A stretch of 64,000 nucleotides of DNA from Salinadaptatus halalkaliphilus (GCF_006543045.1 NZ_RBZW01000011.1:1-64000); one strand, 5' to 3'. Positions 44,234 to 53,098 are shown, numbered from the stretch's first letter. Made by a program: numbers and translations. Notes: generated by a model from the letters alone, not told the origin.

Positions 44234-46519
44234 TCAATCCCATCTGTAGCTCACCTGTCCCATGACGTGCCTGCTGGTCAGTTCGGCGGATGCCTTGGAG
44301 TAGTCGAATTCGTCGACCATCGTCTCGATCGTGTTCGCCTTGACGCGATCGGTCTCGGTCCCGCTCGGTGGGTCGTCCCACTGGCGAGGATCGAAGTCCT
44401 CGAAGGTGCGTTCGACGTCGTCCCAGTCGTGGCTCTCGAGGACGGATTTGATCACCGGAATCGCCGTCAGATCGACGTTCTCGGCGGCGAAGTCCTCGTC
44501 GCGGTGCTCCCAGGCGTGGCGATTCAGCGACGTGATGACCTTCTCGCGACGGAAGTTACGAACGCGTTCCCGGGGAAGGTTCCCCTCGTAGTCGTCCTCG
44601 CCGAACCGCCCGAGGTGTTCGACCTCGAAGAGCTTCATCTTCAGCGGGTCGGGCTCGACGCGTTCGCCTCGGTCGTTGTACAGCGGCTCGTCGGTTTCCC
44701 AGGCGTAGACGTGTTCGACGTACTCGGCGACGGTCTCCTCGTCGACGCGCTTGTCGTGCATGATCGCCTCGATGACATCGGCCTCCTGTCGGTCGTAAAT
44801 GTAGTTTTTCACCGGCACCACGCGGTTCTCGAACTCCGAGCGCTCGCCCGAGGAAAAGACCGGAGCGTCGACCAGTCCCTCGACCATCGCGTTCAAGACA
44901 TCTCGCGGCATCACGACATCGCCCACTGGCAGGTCCTGGTGGTGACGGTCACGATCGGTCTGGAGTAACTCCGCGAGGGTATCACGAGTGTAGGTCACCG
45001 GGATCCCGTGATCGCCGTCGGCGCCGTCGTCGTCGAAGTCGAACTCGTCTTTCTCCCGGCGGCTGTCGCCCTCCTGGAGGTAGCCCTGATCGTAGATCTG
45101 GGCTTTATCGACCAGATCGAGTCCGTTCGGCAGGTCACTCTCGTCCAACCGCGTGACGACGGCATAGAGGGCGGCCGCTTCGATCGCGTGGGGTGCAAAC
45201 TCCTCGGTGTGTGTCTCGCCGTCCTGTCCTTTGATCGTTACCGATACCGGCTCCCTGATGCGTTGCTCGAGTTCGTCGTAACTCGTCGCCTCCCACACGT
45301 TCGTCTCGTTGGTGAGTTCGCGCCGGATGAGTTCACACTCGAGGCTCAGATTCGTCAGGTAGCCAAAGCGGTGCTTGTCCAGACGGCGCTTGAGCGCCTT
45401 CAGCGGATCCATCCCGTTTCGGTCGGCGTGTTGGTTGAGTTGGGCCTCGAGGTCGGGGTTGGAAATGATCAGCAACTGGGTGTCGACATCCATCCCGATG
45501 CCCTTGTCCAGTTTCACCGATTGTTCGTCCGGGACGTTGAGCAGTTTCTGGAGCAGGTCGGCGTGCTGGGCGGCGTCCTCGACGATGGTCAGGACGCCGT
45601 TGCCCTGCGAGAGGACGCCATCGTAGGAAAAGGCCTGCGGGTTCTTGCGTCCGCGGGAATCCAGTTCCTGGAGCATGCCGTGCATCCACGAGCCGACGAG
45701 CCGTTCCTTGGGCTGGCCGTCGTCCTCGCTATGGAGGACGCCGACGCCCTGGCCGACGTCGACGACGTAGTTTTTCACCCGGAGGTGATCGTCGTCCGTG
45801 ATCGCCGAGAACAGGTTGTCGACCCCGCGGCGACGATACCGCTCCTCGAGGAAGTCGTACGCCTCTCGGGAGAACGGATCGAGATCGGTGTCGACCCGCG
45901 TCGGAACGTGATCGTCGAGCCCGTCGTTCAGGTCGGCGAGCAACTGCTGGCGAATCTCGTCGGGGAACGCCGACAGCGGGTGGGCCTGGACCGGGCTCTC
46001 GTACCAGTGCTGGTCGTCCGAAGCGGTCGGATCACCGCCGTAGCTCAGCCCACGTTCCTCCGCGCTTGCGGTCGTTACGTTCCACTCGAGGGTGTACCGG
46101 CGCCCCTCGGGCGTCTTCGAATACTCGCGCAACCCGTTGACCAGACAGCGTTTGAGTTCGGACTTACCGGTCGCGGTTGGGCCCTCGAACCAGATGATCT
46201 TCTCGTCTTTGGCTCGGCCCGCGGCGATCGACCGGAGATCGTCGACGAACTGGTTGAGGACGGCCGTATTCCCGAGGATCGCGTGCTCGCCGTCGTTGTG
46301 CGGATCGTCGAAGAAGCGATAGCGCTCCGTCTCTTCGCCTTCCTCGACGACGGTGCGCGTGCCGGCCGACTCGATCGCCTCGAGCAGATACTTCGAGGCG
46401 TGGGAGGCGATCGTCGGGTTCTCGAAGAGTCGGTCGACGTACGCCGCGAGGCTCATCGGCTCCTCGTAGGTCTCTTCTAACGCGCGGTCGGCCTCGGTGA
46501 CGTAGTCGTTGCCCGTCAT
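44234..46519 (-). CDS. PrkA-type serine protein kinase (second paralogue)
   Basis: 761 residues starting MTGNDYVTEADRALEETYEEPMSLAAYVDRLF. An AAA-like N-terminal module with Walker A GPTATGKS (113-120) and a C-terminal PrkA kinase-like part. Between them is NGVLTIVEDAAQHADLLQKLLNVPDEQSVKLDKGIGMDVDTQLLIISNPDLEAQLN, the Walker B/sensor region of PrkA. The usual bacterial PrkA is about 640 aa; archaeal paralogues are longer. It is separated from the upstream paralogue by one base. The pair may form a heteromeric kinase controlling stress or carbon-starvation responses, by analogy only. Confidence 0.92.
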   Translation of the reverse strand: MTGNDYVTEADRALEETYEEPMSLAAYVDRLFENPTIASHASKYLLEAIESAGTRTVVEEGEETERYRFFDDPHNDGEHAILGNTAVLNQFVDDLRSIAAGRAKDEKIIWFEGPTATGKSELKRCLVNGLREYSKTPEGRRYTLEWNVTTASAEERGLSYGGDPTASDDQHWYESPVQAHPLSAFPDEIRQQLLADLNDGLDDHVPTRVDTDLDPFSREAYDFLEERYRRRGVDNLFSAITDDDHLRVKNYVVDVGQGVGVLHSEDDGQPKERLVGSWMHGMLQELDSRGRKNPQAFSYDGVLSQGNGVLTIVEDAAQHADLLQKLLNVPDEQSVKLDKGIGMDVDTQLLIISNPDLEAQLNQHADRNGMDPLKALKRRLDKHRFGYLTNLSLECELIRRELTNETNVWEATSYDELEQRIREPVSVTIKGQDGETHTEEFAPHAIEAAALYAVVTRLDESDLPNGLDLVDKAQIYDQGYLQEGDSRREKDEFDFDDDGADGDHGIPVTYTRDTLAELLQTDRDRHHQDLPVGDVVMPRDVLNAMVEGLVDAPVFSSGERSEFENRVVPVKNYIYDRQEADVIEAIMHDKRVDEETVAEYVEHVYAWETDEPLYNDRGERVEPDPLKMKLFEVEHLGRFGEDDYEGNLPRERVRNFRREKVITSLNRHAWEHRDEDFAAENVDLTAIPVIKSVLESHDWDDVERTFEDFDPRQWDDPPSGTETDRVKANTIETMVDEFDYSKASAELTSRHVMGQVSYRWD

Positions 46520-46520
46520 G

Positions 46521-48593
46521 TTAGTCTTCGATCTCTGCTTTGGCGACCTCAGCGCCGGCAAACTCGAGTACTTCCTTCGCGCCGTCCTCGGAGTAGCCCT
46601 GTTCCATCAGCGCGTCGATCCAGGCGGAGCGTTCGTCGTCGTCGAACTCGTTGGCCGACACCAGCGCCGAGAAGTTGATGTTGTGTTTCTTGTCCTCCCA
46701 GAGCTTGCGCTCGAGTGCGCGGCGCAGGCGCTCGTTGTCCTGCGGGTTGAACGCCTCGCCCTCGCGAGCCCGCCGAGACACCCAGTTGCTTACCTCCTGA
46801 CGGAAGTCCTCCTTGCGATCCTCGGGAATGTCGAGTTTCTCTTCGACCGAGCGCAAGAACGTCTCGTCGGGTTCCTGTTCGCGGCCCGTGAGTTCGTCCT
46901 CGATGGTGTCGTCGTCGATGTAGGCCATCACGTGATCCATGTACTTCTCGCCCTGGCGCTGGATCTCGTCTAGGTCGTAGGCCAGTGCGTGGCGGACGTC
47001 CTCGATCGCGCGTTCCCGGTACTCCTCACGGACCGTCTCGAGGTAGCGGTAGTACTTCTCGAAGTTGTCCTCGGGGATCGAGCCGTGGTGTTCCAGGTTC
47101 TCTTCGAAGAAGTTGAACACCGTCAGCGGCGAGAGGAAGCCGCGCTGGCGGTGTTTCGAGTCCATGATGGCTTCGGCGATCTCGTCGCCGATGAACCGGG
47201 GCGAGATGCCGACCATCCCTTCGCCAATCTCGGCCTTCTCAGCGGCCTCTTCACGAAGCTTCTTGGTGTCGATGTCGTCGCTCTCGTCGATCTCGCCGTT
47301 GTAGGCTTTGGCCTTCGAGAGGAGATCGACGGTTTCGGTGTCGGGCTCCTCGACCCGGGTGAGTACGCCGAAGAGACCGGCCATCTCGAGGGTGTGGGGC
47401 TCGACGTTGATGTCGGGGACATCGGCGTTTTGCAGCATCTTCTCGTAAATGCTAGCCTCGTCCTCGTAGGACAGCACGTACGGGAAGTCGATCCGCTTGG
47501 TGCGGTCGTTGAACGCCTCCATCTTCTCGTCGCCTTTCTTGTCCTTGTATTCGGGCATGTTCGTCCGCCCGACGATCACCTGGTCGATGTCGATGCGGGG
47601 GTTGTTCTTGGGCTTGATCGTCTGCTCCTGGGTCGCGTGCAGGAAGTCGTAGAGGAACTCCCGCTGGAGTTTCAGGAGCTCTTCACCGCTGAAGATGCCT
47701 CGGTTCGCGTTACAAAACGCCCCCGAGTAGTCGAACGCGCGCGGATCGCTCTCGCCGTAGATGGCGATTTTCGAGTAGTTGACATCGCCCGTCAACTCGG
47801 TCTCGTCCTGGTTCTTCTTGTCCTTGGGCTCGAACGTCTCGAGGCCCTGCCGTTTGTTCTCGTCGGCGACGAACCGGACGATCTCGACGTGGTTCTCGAG
47901 GACCTGCTGGAGATCGTCGTCGTAGTACGCCAGCAGCTTGTCCATGTAGAACTCGCTTTCCGGATCGAGCGACTGCTCGTTTTGGATCGTGTAGGGCGCG
48001 TCGAGGCGTTCGTTCAGGTCGTCGATCACGCGCTGGCGCTGCTCCAGGGGGATGAGGACGAGCGGATCCTGGTTCATCGGCGATCGAACGACGTCGTCGG
48101 CCGGATCCTGATCCTGAACGACGTCACAGAGGTTCGTCCACTTGAACGTGTACATCCGTCCCTCGTCACGGAGGGTGTAGTCCTCGAAGTACTGGCGAAC
48201 CTGCTTGTCGAGGTGTGATTTGCCCGATCCGACCGGCCCGAGCAGGAGTTTGATCCGTCGTTCGGGCCCGAGTCGCCTCGCACCGGATTTCACCTTGTTG
48301 ACGAACTCGTGGATCGACTGGTGGATCACCTTGCCGTAGAAGGTGTTCTCGCCGTCGTTGAGCGGATCTTCGCTGGCCAGATGATACTCGACGACACCTT
48401 CGGCCTCGTCGTAACTGGTGCCGTAGAAATCGAACATGTCCGCGACCCGCTGGTGGGCGTTGCGGGCCACCGCCGGCTCCTCGTAGACCGTCTCGAGATA
48501 CCAGTCGAACGATCTGGTATCCCGCAGGTCGGCGGGAATCGATTCCTTGTACTCTGTACTGAGTTCCTCGAGCGTTTCGATGTCACCGGTCAT
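46521..48593 (-). CDS. prkA: PrkA-type serine protein kinase (first paralogue)
   Basis: 690 residues. Walker A GPVGSGKS (119-126), NRGIFSGEELLKLQREFLYDFLHATQEQTIKPKNNPRIDIDQVIVGRTNMPEY (AAA sensor region, about 298-350), and the C-terminal VSNWVSRRAREGEAFNPQDNERLRRALERKLWEDKK, close in order to bacterial PrkA. The ATG at 48593 is chosen because MTGDIETLEEL aligns with the family; a longer start at 48665 is in a low-complexity stretch. It is the first gene of the operon, with a long AT-richer upstream region. Confidence 0.93.
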   Translation of the reverse strand: MTGDIETLEELSTEYKESIPADLRDTRSFDWYLETVYEEPAVARNAHQRVADMFDFYGTSYDEAEGVVEYHLASEDPLNDGENTFYGKVIHQSIHEFVNKVKSGARRLGPERRIKLLLGPVGSGKSHLDKQVRQYFEDYTLRDEGRMYTFKWTNLCDVVQDQDPADDVVRSPMNQDPLVLIPLEQRQRVIDDLNERLDAPYTIQNEQSLDPESEFYMDKLLAYYDDDLQQVLENHVEIVRFVADENKRQGLETFEPKDKKNQDETELTGDVNYSKIAIYGESDPRAFDYSGAFCNANRGIFSGEELLKLQREFLYDFLHATQEQTIKPKNNPRIDIDQVIVGRTNMPEYKDKKGDEKMEAFNDRTKRIDFPYVLSYEDEASIYEKMLQNADVPDINVEPHTLEMAGLFGVLTRVEEPDTETVDLLSKAKAYNGEIDESDDIDTKKLREEAAEKAEIGEGMVGISPRFIGDEIAEAIMDSKHRQRGFLSPLTVFNFFEENLEHHGSIPEDNFEKYYRYLETVREEYRERAIEDVRHALAYDLDEIQRQGEKYMDHVMAYIDDDTIEDELTGREQEPDETFLRSVEEKLDIPEDRKEDFRQEVSNWVSRRAREGEAFNPQDNERLRRALERKLWEDKKHNINFSALVSANEFDDDERSAWIDALMEQGYSEDGAKEVLEFAGAEVAKAEIED

Positions 48594-49000
48594 GGTATCG
48601 TTGGTCGTCGTTAGTCCCCCGGTCGTCGGTCGTCCTGCCGATCGGTCGTCCGCGTGTCGGACCACGGGCGGCGTCGGTCGGTCGTGCCACAGCGTGCCAC
48701 CACTCTTCAGCGTGCGCCGGGGACGGGCGCAGAGTGGATCGGTGTGATGGATGGATACCGATAGTATTTAATGAGTGAGTAATCCAGCCACTTAAGCCTA
48801 TCCTCAAAAGATATTTACCAGGATCTATTTTCAGGCAATATCGTCCAAAATAGTATGCTGGTACCAGCCACCACACCCGACGGTCGACAAACGTCGGCAT
48901 AAGTTTCCGGCCTGCATAACCGCGTCGTGCTCGGGCGCGCATCGCTCGCGGCTGTGGCTGCTGGGCTGTGGCTGCTAGTCCGTCCGCGGGCAACGGTTAT
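48594..49000. other. divergent regulatory region upstream of the prkA operon (about 400 bp)
   Basis: No gene is supported. 48770-48870 is AT-richer, with TATTTAATG at about 48768-48776 (minus-strand TATA-like CATTAAATA) and AAAAGATATTTACC near 48806. The prkA leader would be about 150 bases if that promoter is used. The right part leads into a palindromic element and the promoter of the 49111 gene. Confidence 0.4.
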
Positions 49001-49005
49001 TTATA
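48997..49005 (+). promoter_or_regulatory. TATA-like box at the left end of palindromic copy 4
   Basis: TTATTTATA is formed at the junction of flanking DNA and the element's TTA duplication. Transcription would start near 49028 inside the element and run to the ATG at 49111. Confidence 0.35.
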
Positions 49006-49086
49006 CGGATTCCTGTACCGATGTCCCGGCCCAGCCGCCGCCCGGGTCGCGGCTGGGCCGGAACTGACGGACAGGAAACCGTATTA
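49001..49086 (+). mobile_element. MITE-like palindromic element, copy 4 (A type)
   Basis: An 80-bp core TACGGATTCCTGT...ACAGGAAACCGTA with stem CGGCCCAGCCGC/GCGGCTGGGCCG and loop CGCCCGGGTC. It is flanked by TTA on both sides (49001-49003, 49084-49086). It ends 24 bp before the ATG of the next gene. Confidence 0.75.
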
Positions 49087-49110
49087 GGGGTCCCGACGCT
49101 ATGGCTCGGT

Positions 49111-49536
49111 ATGGTCGATCCGAGCGAGTTACCGGCAGGATGGGAACTGTGGAACGAGGGTGACGACGGCCGACTCGTCCTCGCGTACCGTCCCGACATC
49201 TTCGACGCGGGGGCGTTTCCAGCGCCCTGTCTCCCCACGTTGTACGTCACCCACGGCAAGCGGACCCGACGACCCGGGCGCAACCCGACCGATACGACCG
49301 CCACCAGCGACTGGTTCGTCACCCTCTATGCCGAACCCGAGGTCCCCCTCGAGACGGGTCGTCAGTTTTCTACGCGAGCGGACGCGCTCGCGGACGCGAT
49401 GACACTCGCCGACCGATTCGGCGCCGGGGAGATCGACTATCGTGGTGCCTACCAAGTTCCTCGAGAGCCGTATCTCGAGCAGTTAGACGAACTCACTGGC
49501 CGGGACGAACTCGATACCGAGACGCGTGAGGCTTAA
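49111..49536 (+). CDS. haloarchaeal conserved protein, probably DUF5820
   Basis: 141 residues: MVDPSELPAGWELWNEGDDGRLVLAYRPDIFDAGAFPAPCLPTLYVTHGKR. The compact mixed alpha/beta sequence and the AFPAPCLPTLYVTHG block match what is usually annotated as DUF5820 in haloarchaea; I am not certain of the number. Function unknown. The start at 49111 is taken; an ATG at 49101 is out of frame. A palindromic element occupies its leader. The UPF0179 gene follows 25 bp later. Confidence 0.75.
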   Translation: MVDPSELPAGWELWNEGDDGRLVLAYRPDIFDAGAFPAPCLPTLYVTHGKRTRRPGRNPTDTTATSDWFVTLYAEPEVPLETGRQFSTRADALADAMTLADRFGAGEIDYRGAYQVPREPYLEQLDELTGRDELDTETREA

Positions 49537-49561
49537 CCGCCGGTAGCTGCTACACCGCAGC

Positions 49562-50008
49562 ATGTCGACCGTGACGCTCATCGGGTCCCGACTGGCCGAG
49601 CCCGGGACCGAATTCGTCTACCAGGGAGAAGCCGACGGCTGTGCCGGCTGTCCCTATCGAAGCCAGTGTCTCAACCTCGAGCCCGACACGAAATACCGGG
49701 TGACCGGAGTCCGTGAAAACGCCCAGACACTCGAGTGTGCAATGCACGACGAAGGCGTCCGTGCCGTCGAAGTCGAACCCGTCCCCGTCCGTGCAAACAT
49801 TACATCGAAGGGTGCTTTCGCCGGGAGCAAAACGAGTCTGCCGGGCAGCTGTCCCTACGTCGAGTGTCCGAGCCACAAGTACTGCGAACCCGAAGGGGTC
49901 TCCCTCGAGGAAGAGTATCGCATTCGAAACATCGTCGGCGAACCACCACACGATATCTGTCATCTCGATCGCTCGCTGGAGTTGGTCGAACTCGACGTCG
50001 AGGACTGA
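49562..50008 (+). CDS. UPF0179 family cysteine-rich protein
   Basis: 148 residues with CAGCPYRSQC (27-36), Cys60, and CPYVECPSHKYC (97-108), which is the cysteine spacing of UPF0179 and suggests one or two metal sites (Zn or Fe-S). MSTVTLIGSRLAEPGTEFVYQG at the start is also conserved. Function unknown, archaea-specific. 25 bp after the DUF5820-like gene on the same strand, so probably cotranscribed. Confidence 0.9.
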   Translation: MSTVTLIGSRLAEPGTEFVYQGEADGCAGCPYRSQCLNLEPDTKYRVTGVRENAQTLECAMHDEGVRAVEVEPVPVRANITSKGAFAGSKTSLPGSCPYVECPSHKYCEPEGVSLEEEYRIRNIVGEPPHDICHLDRSLELVELDVED

Positions 50009-50430
50009 TCTCCAGCGCTCGCATCGACACGCTCGCCACGTCCCCACTGTCCTCACATCGGCACTCTCGCTGCAACGTCGCTCACAACACCAGCAGTCCC
50101 GACGGTGATGTCGGTAACGCCGTGGCGACAGCCACACACTCGACCTATAGGACCAACCGCAACGATGTACACACTGGTCGTACAGCTTTCGTGCGATCAG
50201 GTGTGCAGTGACGTGCAGTGGCTACGATAGGTTCGAACGCGAGGAGCGCGACCGTTTCAGTGCGATCAATGGCGCCTTGCCGCCGCCGTAGTCCACTCGA
50301 GGCGTCGAACGCGAGGCGCCACCAGAGTCGGTCGCGCTCGAGCGACGCCGATCGCCAGCCGTCGGTTGCCCTCGTTGTCTGGCGCGCATAACAAAGCATG
50401 ACTGTCGCGTCTAGCTGGTTCGCAGAACCT
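50009..50430. other. intergenic region with a palindromic element (about 420 bp)
   Basis: Contains family C copy 2 (50151-50224). A TATA-like GCATAACAAAG near 50386 precedes the exported protein gene. Other open frames here are short or lack third-position bias. Confidence 0.45.
50151..50224. repeat. palindromic element family C, copy 2
   Basis: A 74-bp imperfect inverted repeat. It shares the 15-mer GGTGTGCAGTGACGT (50200-50214) and about 70% of positions with copy 1 at 7344-7416. An outer CCTAT/ATAGG pair (50144, 50227) may extend it. Confidence 0.55.
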
Positions 50431-51339
50431 ATGAGAGACAACTCGCCGACGGATCTACAGTGGGGAACAGCGGGCGTAACCGAACCGAAATCGGTACTCG
50501 TAGCGCTTCTCGTGGTGCTGGTCGCCGTCGGGCTGACGGTCGGAGCGACGGGCGCATTGGCATCCTCCTCGGGCGACGACGGCTACGCACCGGCAGACGA
50601 GGCGTACGAACAGTTGATCCTCACGGCCGACTGTGACGAGAAGGAGGGCAGCCTCCTCGAGATCGAGAACCCGAACGACGAGGCGGCGTCGGTAGCGATC
50701 GCCTGGGCGAGCGACGATCCGTCGCTGTCGGTCCAGAGCGACGGCCAGATCTCGACGCAAGTCCAGACCTCGAGTCAGGCGACGGCCTCGGGCACCGAGA
50801 CGGTCCAGACGCTCACGGCGACGGTTCCCGGTGACGAGACGGTCGCCATCATCGGCTTGCAAGACGGTACTTACGACCTCTCGGCAGCGATCGACGAAAC
50901 CGAGATCGGCATCGTTTACGACGAGGACGACGACGCCTTCGACCGAACCGACGCAGGCCACGTCGAACTCACCCTCGAGTGTGACGCGACCGAGGAGTCG
51001 GCACCGATCTTCCTGACCGTCGTCGACGACCACGATGAGACGACCGACGGTGACGTGGCAGCCACCGACGACAAACACGCGGACAAGACGGACACCGATC
51101 CACTCGAGACGGACGAGAAAGCGGACGAAACGGTCGACCACGACGCCAAGAAAGAGAAACACGAAGACACTGACGGGAAGCACGACGACGACAAGGAGGA
51201 CACCGACAAGGACGACGACGGCAAGAAAGACGGAGAAACCCAAGACGATACGAAGGACGACGGTAAGGACGAACACGACGACAAGAACGACGGAAAGAAG
51301 CACGACGAAAGCTACGAGAACGACCACAAGAAGCACTAG
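50431..51339 (+). CDS. exported or anchored protein with acidic/lysine/histidine-rich tail
   Basis: 302 residues. A hydrophobic segment at about 19-45 (SVLVALLVVLVAVGLTVGATGALA) acts as signal or anchor. Residues 46-190 form a beta-rich domain with CDEKEGSLLEIENPNDEAASV and CDATEESAPIFLTVVDD (two cysteines). The last about 110 residues are almost only Asp, Lys, Glu, His, Thr and Gly, with DDDKEDTDKDDDGKK-type repeats. Family not recognised. It could bind cations or hold water outside the cell. An upstream ATG at 50398 is an alternative start. Confidence 0.75.
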   Translation: MRDNSPTDLQWGTAGVTEPKSVLVALLVVLVAVGLTVGATGALASSSGDDGYAPADEAYEQLILTADCDEKEGSLLEIENPNDEAASVAIAWASDDPSLSVQSDGQISTQVQTSSQATASGTETVQTLTATVPGDETVAIIGLQDGTYDLSAAIDETEIGIVYDEDDDAFDRTDAGHVELTLECDATEESAPIFLTVVDDHDETTDGDVAATDDKHADKTDTDPLETDEKADETVDHDAKKEKHEDTDGKHDDDKEDTDKDDDGKKDGETQDDTKDDGKDEHDDKNDGKKHDESYENDHKKH

Positions 51340-51385
51340 CCCCCCGACTCGAGTCCTCGAGCGGCCTCGTCGCCCGAGGACCGAT

Positions 51386-51470
51386 TCATACGGACCGTTG
51401 TAGTTCTTTACCGGTGATCGCCGACCCCGTCCGGGTGATCACCGGTAAAACGCTACAACAATCCGTACCA
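51386..51470. mobile_element. MITE-like palindromic element, copy 5 (divergent B type)
   Basis: A 79-bp core TACGGACCGTTGT...ACAACAATCCGTA with stem ACCGGTGATC/GATCACCGGT. The stem sequence differs from the other copies but still pairs. Flanks TCA (51386-51388) and CCA (51468-51470), one mismatch. Confidence 0.65.
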
Positions 51471-51480
51471 GTGTTCCGGG

Positions 51481-51510
51481 CGGGACAGTAGAAGGCGGGA
51501 CAGTAGAAAG
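51481..51510 (+). repeat. two 15-bp tandem repeats upstream of the glycosyltransferase
   Basis: CGGGACAGTAGAAGG is followed at once by CGGGACAGTAGAAAG (period 15), about 15-45 bp before the TATA-like box of the next gene. It may be a paired binding site. Confidence 0.4.
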
Positions 51511-51520
51511 CGGAAAGAAG

Positions 51521-51532
51521 TGACTTTTTATC
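51521..51532 (+). promoter_or_regulatory. TATA box of the glycosyltransferase gene
   Basis: TGACTTTTTATC is centred about 27 bases before the ATG at 51556, consistent with a leaderless transcript. Confidence 0.45.
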
Positions 51533-51555
51533 CCGCGGCTTCATCTCGAGAGCAT

Positions 51556-52617
51556 ATGCGAATCGCCTTCGTCTCGTTCGAAACGGTCCATCACGAGGAC
51601 TCCGAGACGAACCGGCGACTGCAGACGATCCTCGAGTTGTTCCGCGACCAGGGTCACGACATCGAGGTCTTCTGTGCCCAATTCTGGGAGGGCGAGCGCT
51701 CGAAGATTCAGCGCAACGGAATTACGTACCACGGCGTTTCCGTCGGTCTCGACGCTCGCGCGTCGTTTCTGGTTCGTCTGCCGTTCGTCCTCGCAGCCAC
51801 AAAACCGGACGTGATCCACGTCGGTGCAGTGTGGCCGAAACAGGTGTTTGCGGCGTCTTGGGGTGGGACACTCGCTCGCGCGCCGACCGTCCTCGAGTGG
51901 TACGGCGACGGGGGGATCGACGAGGGCCGGTGGCCGCGTCGGGCGGCGAAGTGGGCCGATCGAATCGTCGTCCCCTCCGAACTCGTCGCGACCTGGGTCC
52001 GCGAACGCGGTGCGGAGATCGACAGTATCGATGTCGTCCCGAACCCGATCGACTGTGAGCGCGTTCGAACCGTCGAGCCCGCCGATCCGGTCGAGGTCGT
52101 CTACGCGCGTCGTCTCGACGCCGACGCCAACCTCGAGAGTCTGTTTCTGGCGCTCGCCGAACTGCGGACCCGCGAGTGGCAGGCCACAGTCGTGGGTGAC
52201 GGCCCGGAGCGGGCAACCTACGAACGCCTCGCGAGCGATCTCCGGATCGACGATCGGCTCACCTTCGCCGGGGACTGCTCGCTCGAGGGGCGTCTCGAAA
52301 TCTATCGCGGGGCGCACGTCTTCGCCCAGACCGCTGAACACTGCGTCTTTCCGACGGAGATGCTGTGGGCGCTCGCGGCCGGCTGTGTCGGCATCGTCGA
52401 ATATCACGCCGACTCGAGCGCCCACGAACTCGTCGAAGGCTGGGACCGAGGCTTTCGGACCACCAGCGAAGCGGAACTTGCGGATGCAATCGTCAACGCT
52501 GGCGACTTAGAACACCGCGAGTTCGACGACCGATTCGAACCCTACGACGAGACGGTCGTTCGGGATCGGTATCTAACGATGTATCGAACGCTGCAGGATT
52601 CGGGCGGCTTGCTGTGA
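51556..52617 (+). CDS. GT4-type glycosyltransferase
   Basis: 353 residues: MRIAFVSFETVHHEDSETNRRLQTILELFRDQGHDIEVFC start, DRIVVPSELVATWVRERG (about 135-152), EVVYARRLDADANLESLFLALAEL (about 180-203) opening the C-domain, and AHVFAQTAEHCVFPTEMLWALAAGCVGIVEYHADSSAHELVEG (about 254-296), the family's nucleotide-sugar region. It probably transfers a sugar to a lipid or glycan; acceptor unknown. Start supported by the TATA box 27 bases before. Not near the other glycan genes. Confidence 0.88.
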   Translation: MRIAFVSFETVHHEDSETNRRLQTILELFRDQGHDIEVFCAQFWEGERSKIQRNGITYHGVSVGLDARASFLVRLPFVLAATKPDVIHVGAVWPKQVFAASWGGTLARAPTVLEWYGDGGIDEGRWPRRAAKWADRIVVPSELVATWVRERGAEIDSIDVVPNPIDCERVRTVEPADPVEVVYARRLDADANLESLFLALAELRTREWQATVVGDGPERATYERLASDLRIDDRLTFAGDCSLEGRLEIYRGAHVFAQTAEHCVFPTEMLWALAAGCVGIVEYHADSSAHELVEGWDRGFRTTSEAELADAIVNAGDLEHREFDDRFEPYDETVVRDRYLTMYRTLQDSGGLL

Positions 52618-52634
52618 CGTTTCAGCGACGGTAC

Positions 52635-52643
52635 ACTTATATA
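52635..52643 (+). promoter_or_regulatory. TATA box of the HIT gene
   Basis: ACTTATATA is centred about 27 bases before the ATG at 52667, a clear leaderless promoter. Confidence 0.55.
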
Positions 52644-52666
52644 CGGGCTCGCACGAGGCATCGAGT

Positions 52667-53077
52667 ATGAGCGAGACGTGTACATTTTGTCAGATCGCCG
52701 CCGACGAGAGGGACGCATACGTCCTCTACGAGGACGAACAAACGGTCGCGTTTCTCGACGAGAGCCCGGCCGCCGAGGGACACACGCTCGTCGTTCCACG
52801 CGTTCACGAAGAGCGAGTGCTGACGGGCGACGACGAGACCGCCCGTGCCATCTTCGAGACGACTCGAACCGTCTCGGACGCCCTCGAGCGAGCGCTCGAG
52901 CCGGATGGGTTCAGCGTCTTTCACACCGCCGGCCCGCTCGTCGGAAGCGTCGAACACGCCCACGTCCACCTCGTCCCACGGTTCGAGGACGACGATGTCG
53001 CGCTCGCGCTGTCGCGACGCGGGCTCGATCACGACGTGGCTACAACCCTCGCTGATCGCGTTCGAGACGCACTATAG
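52667..53077 (+). CDS. HIT-family hydrolase
   Basis: 136 residues. CTFCQI (5-10) gives a zinc-type CxxC. The histidine triad is His97-x-His99-x-His101 (EHAHVHLVPR), preceded by FHTAGPLVGS where most HIT proteins have NxGxxAGQ; the usual Asn and Gln are replaced. It likely hydrolyses purine nucleoside phosphoramidates or adenylates. The ATG at 52667 has a TATA box 27 bases before. Its TAG stop is part of a hairpin shared with the convergent trpB stop. Confidence 0.92.
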   Translation: MSETCTFCQIAADERDAYVLYEDEQTVAFLDESPAAEGHTLVVPRVHEERVLTGDDETARAIFETTRTVSDALERALEPDGFSVFHTAGPLVGSVEHAHVHLVPRFEDDDVALALSRRGLDHDVATTLADRVRDAL

Positions 53078-53098
53078 CGTCGCTGTGCGATGCTATAG
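53072..53098. terminator. hairpin spanning both stop codons of HIT and trpB
   Basis: CTATAGC (53072-53078) pairs with GCTATAG (53092-53098) around a 13-base loop. Both convergent genes end in CTA-TAG, so the stem contains the last Leu codon and the stop of each. No U-run is present. A possible transcript-end signal for both directions. Confidence 0.45.

Noticed and set aside
40914-48218. Long plus-strand open frames opposite the prkA-spoVR operon
   Set aside because: They are antisense shadows of GC-rich genes; the minus-strand frames carry all conserved motifs.
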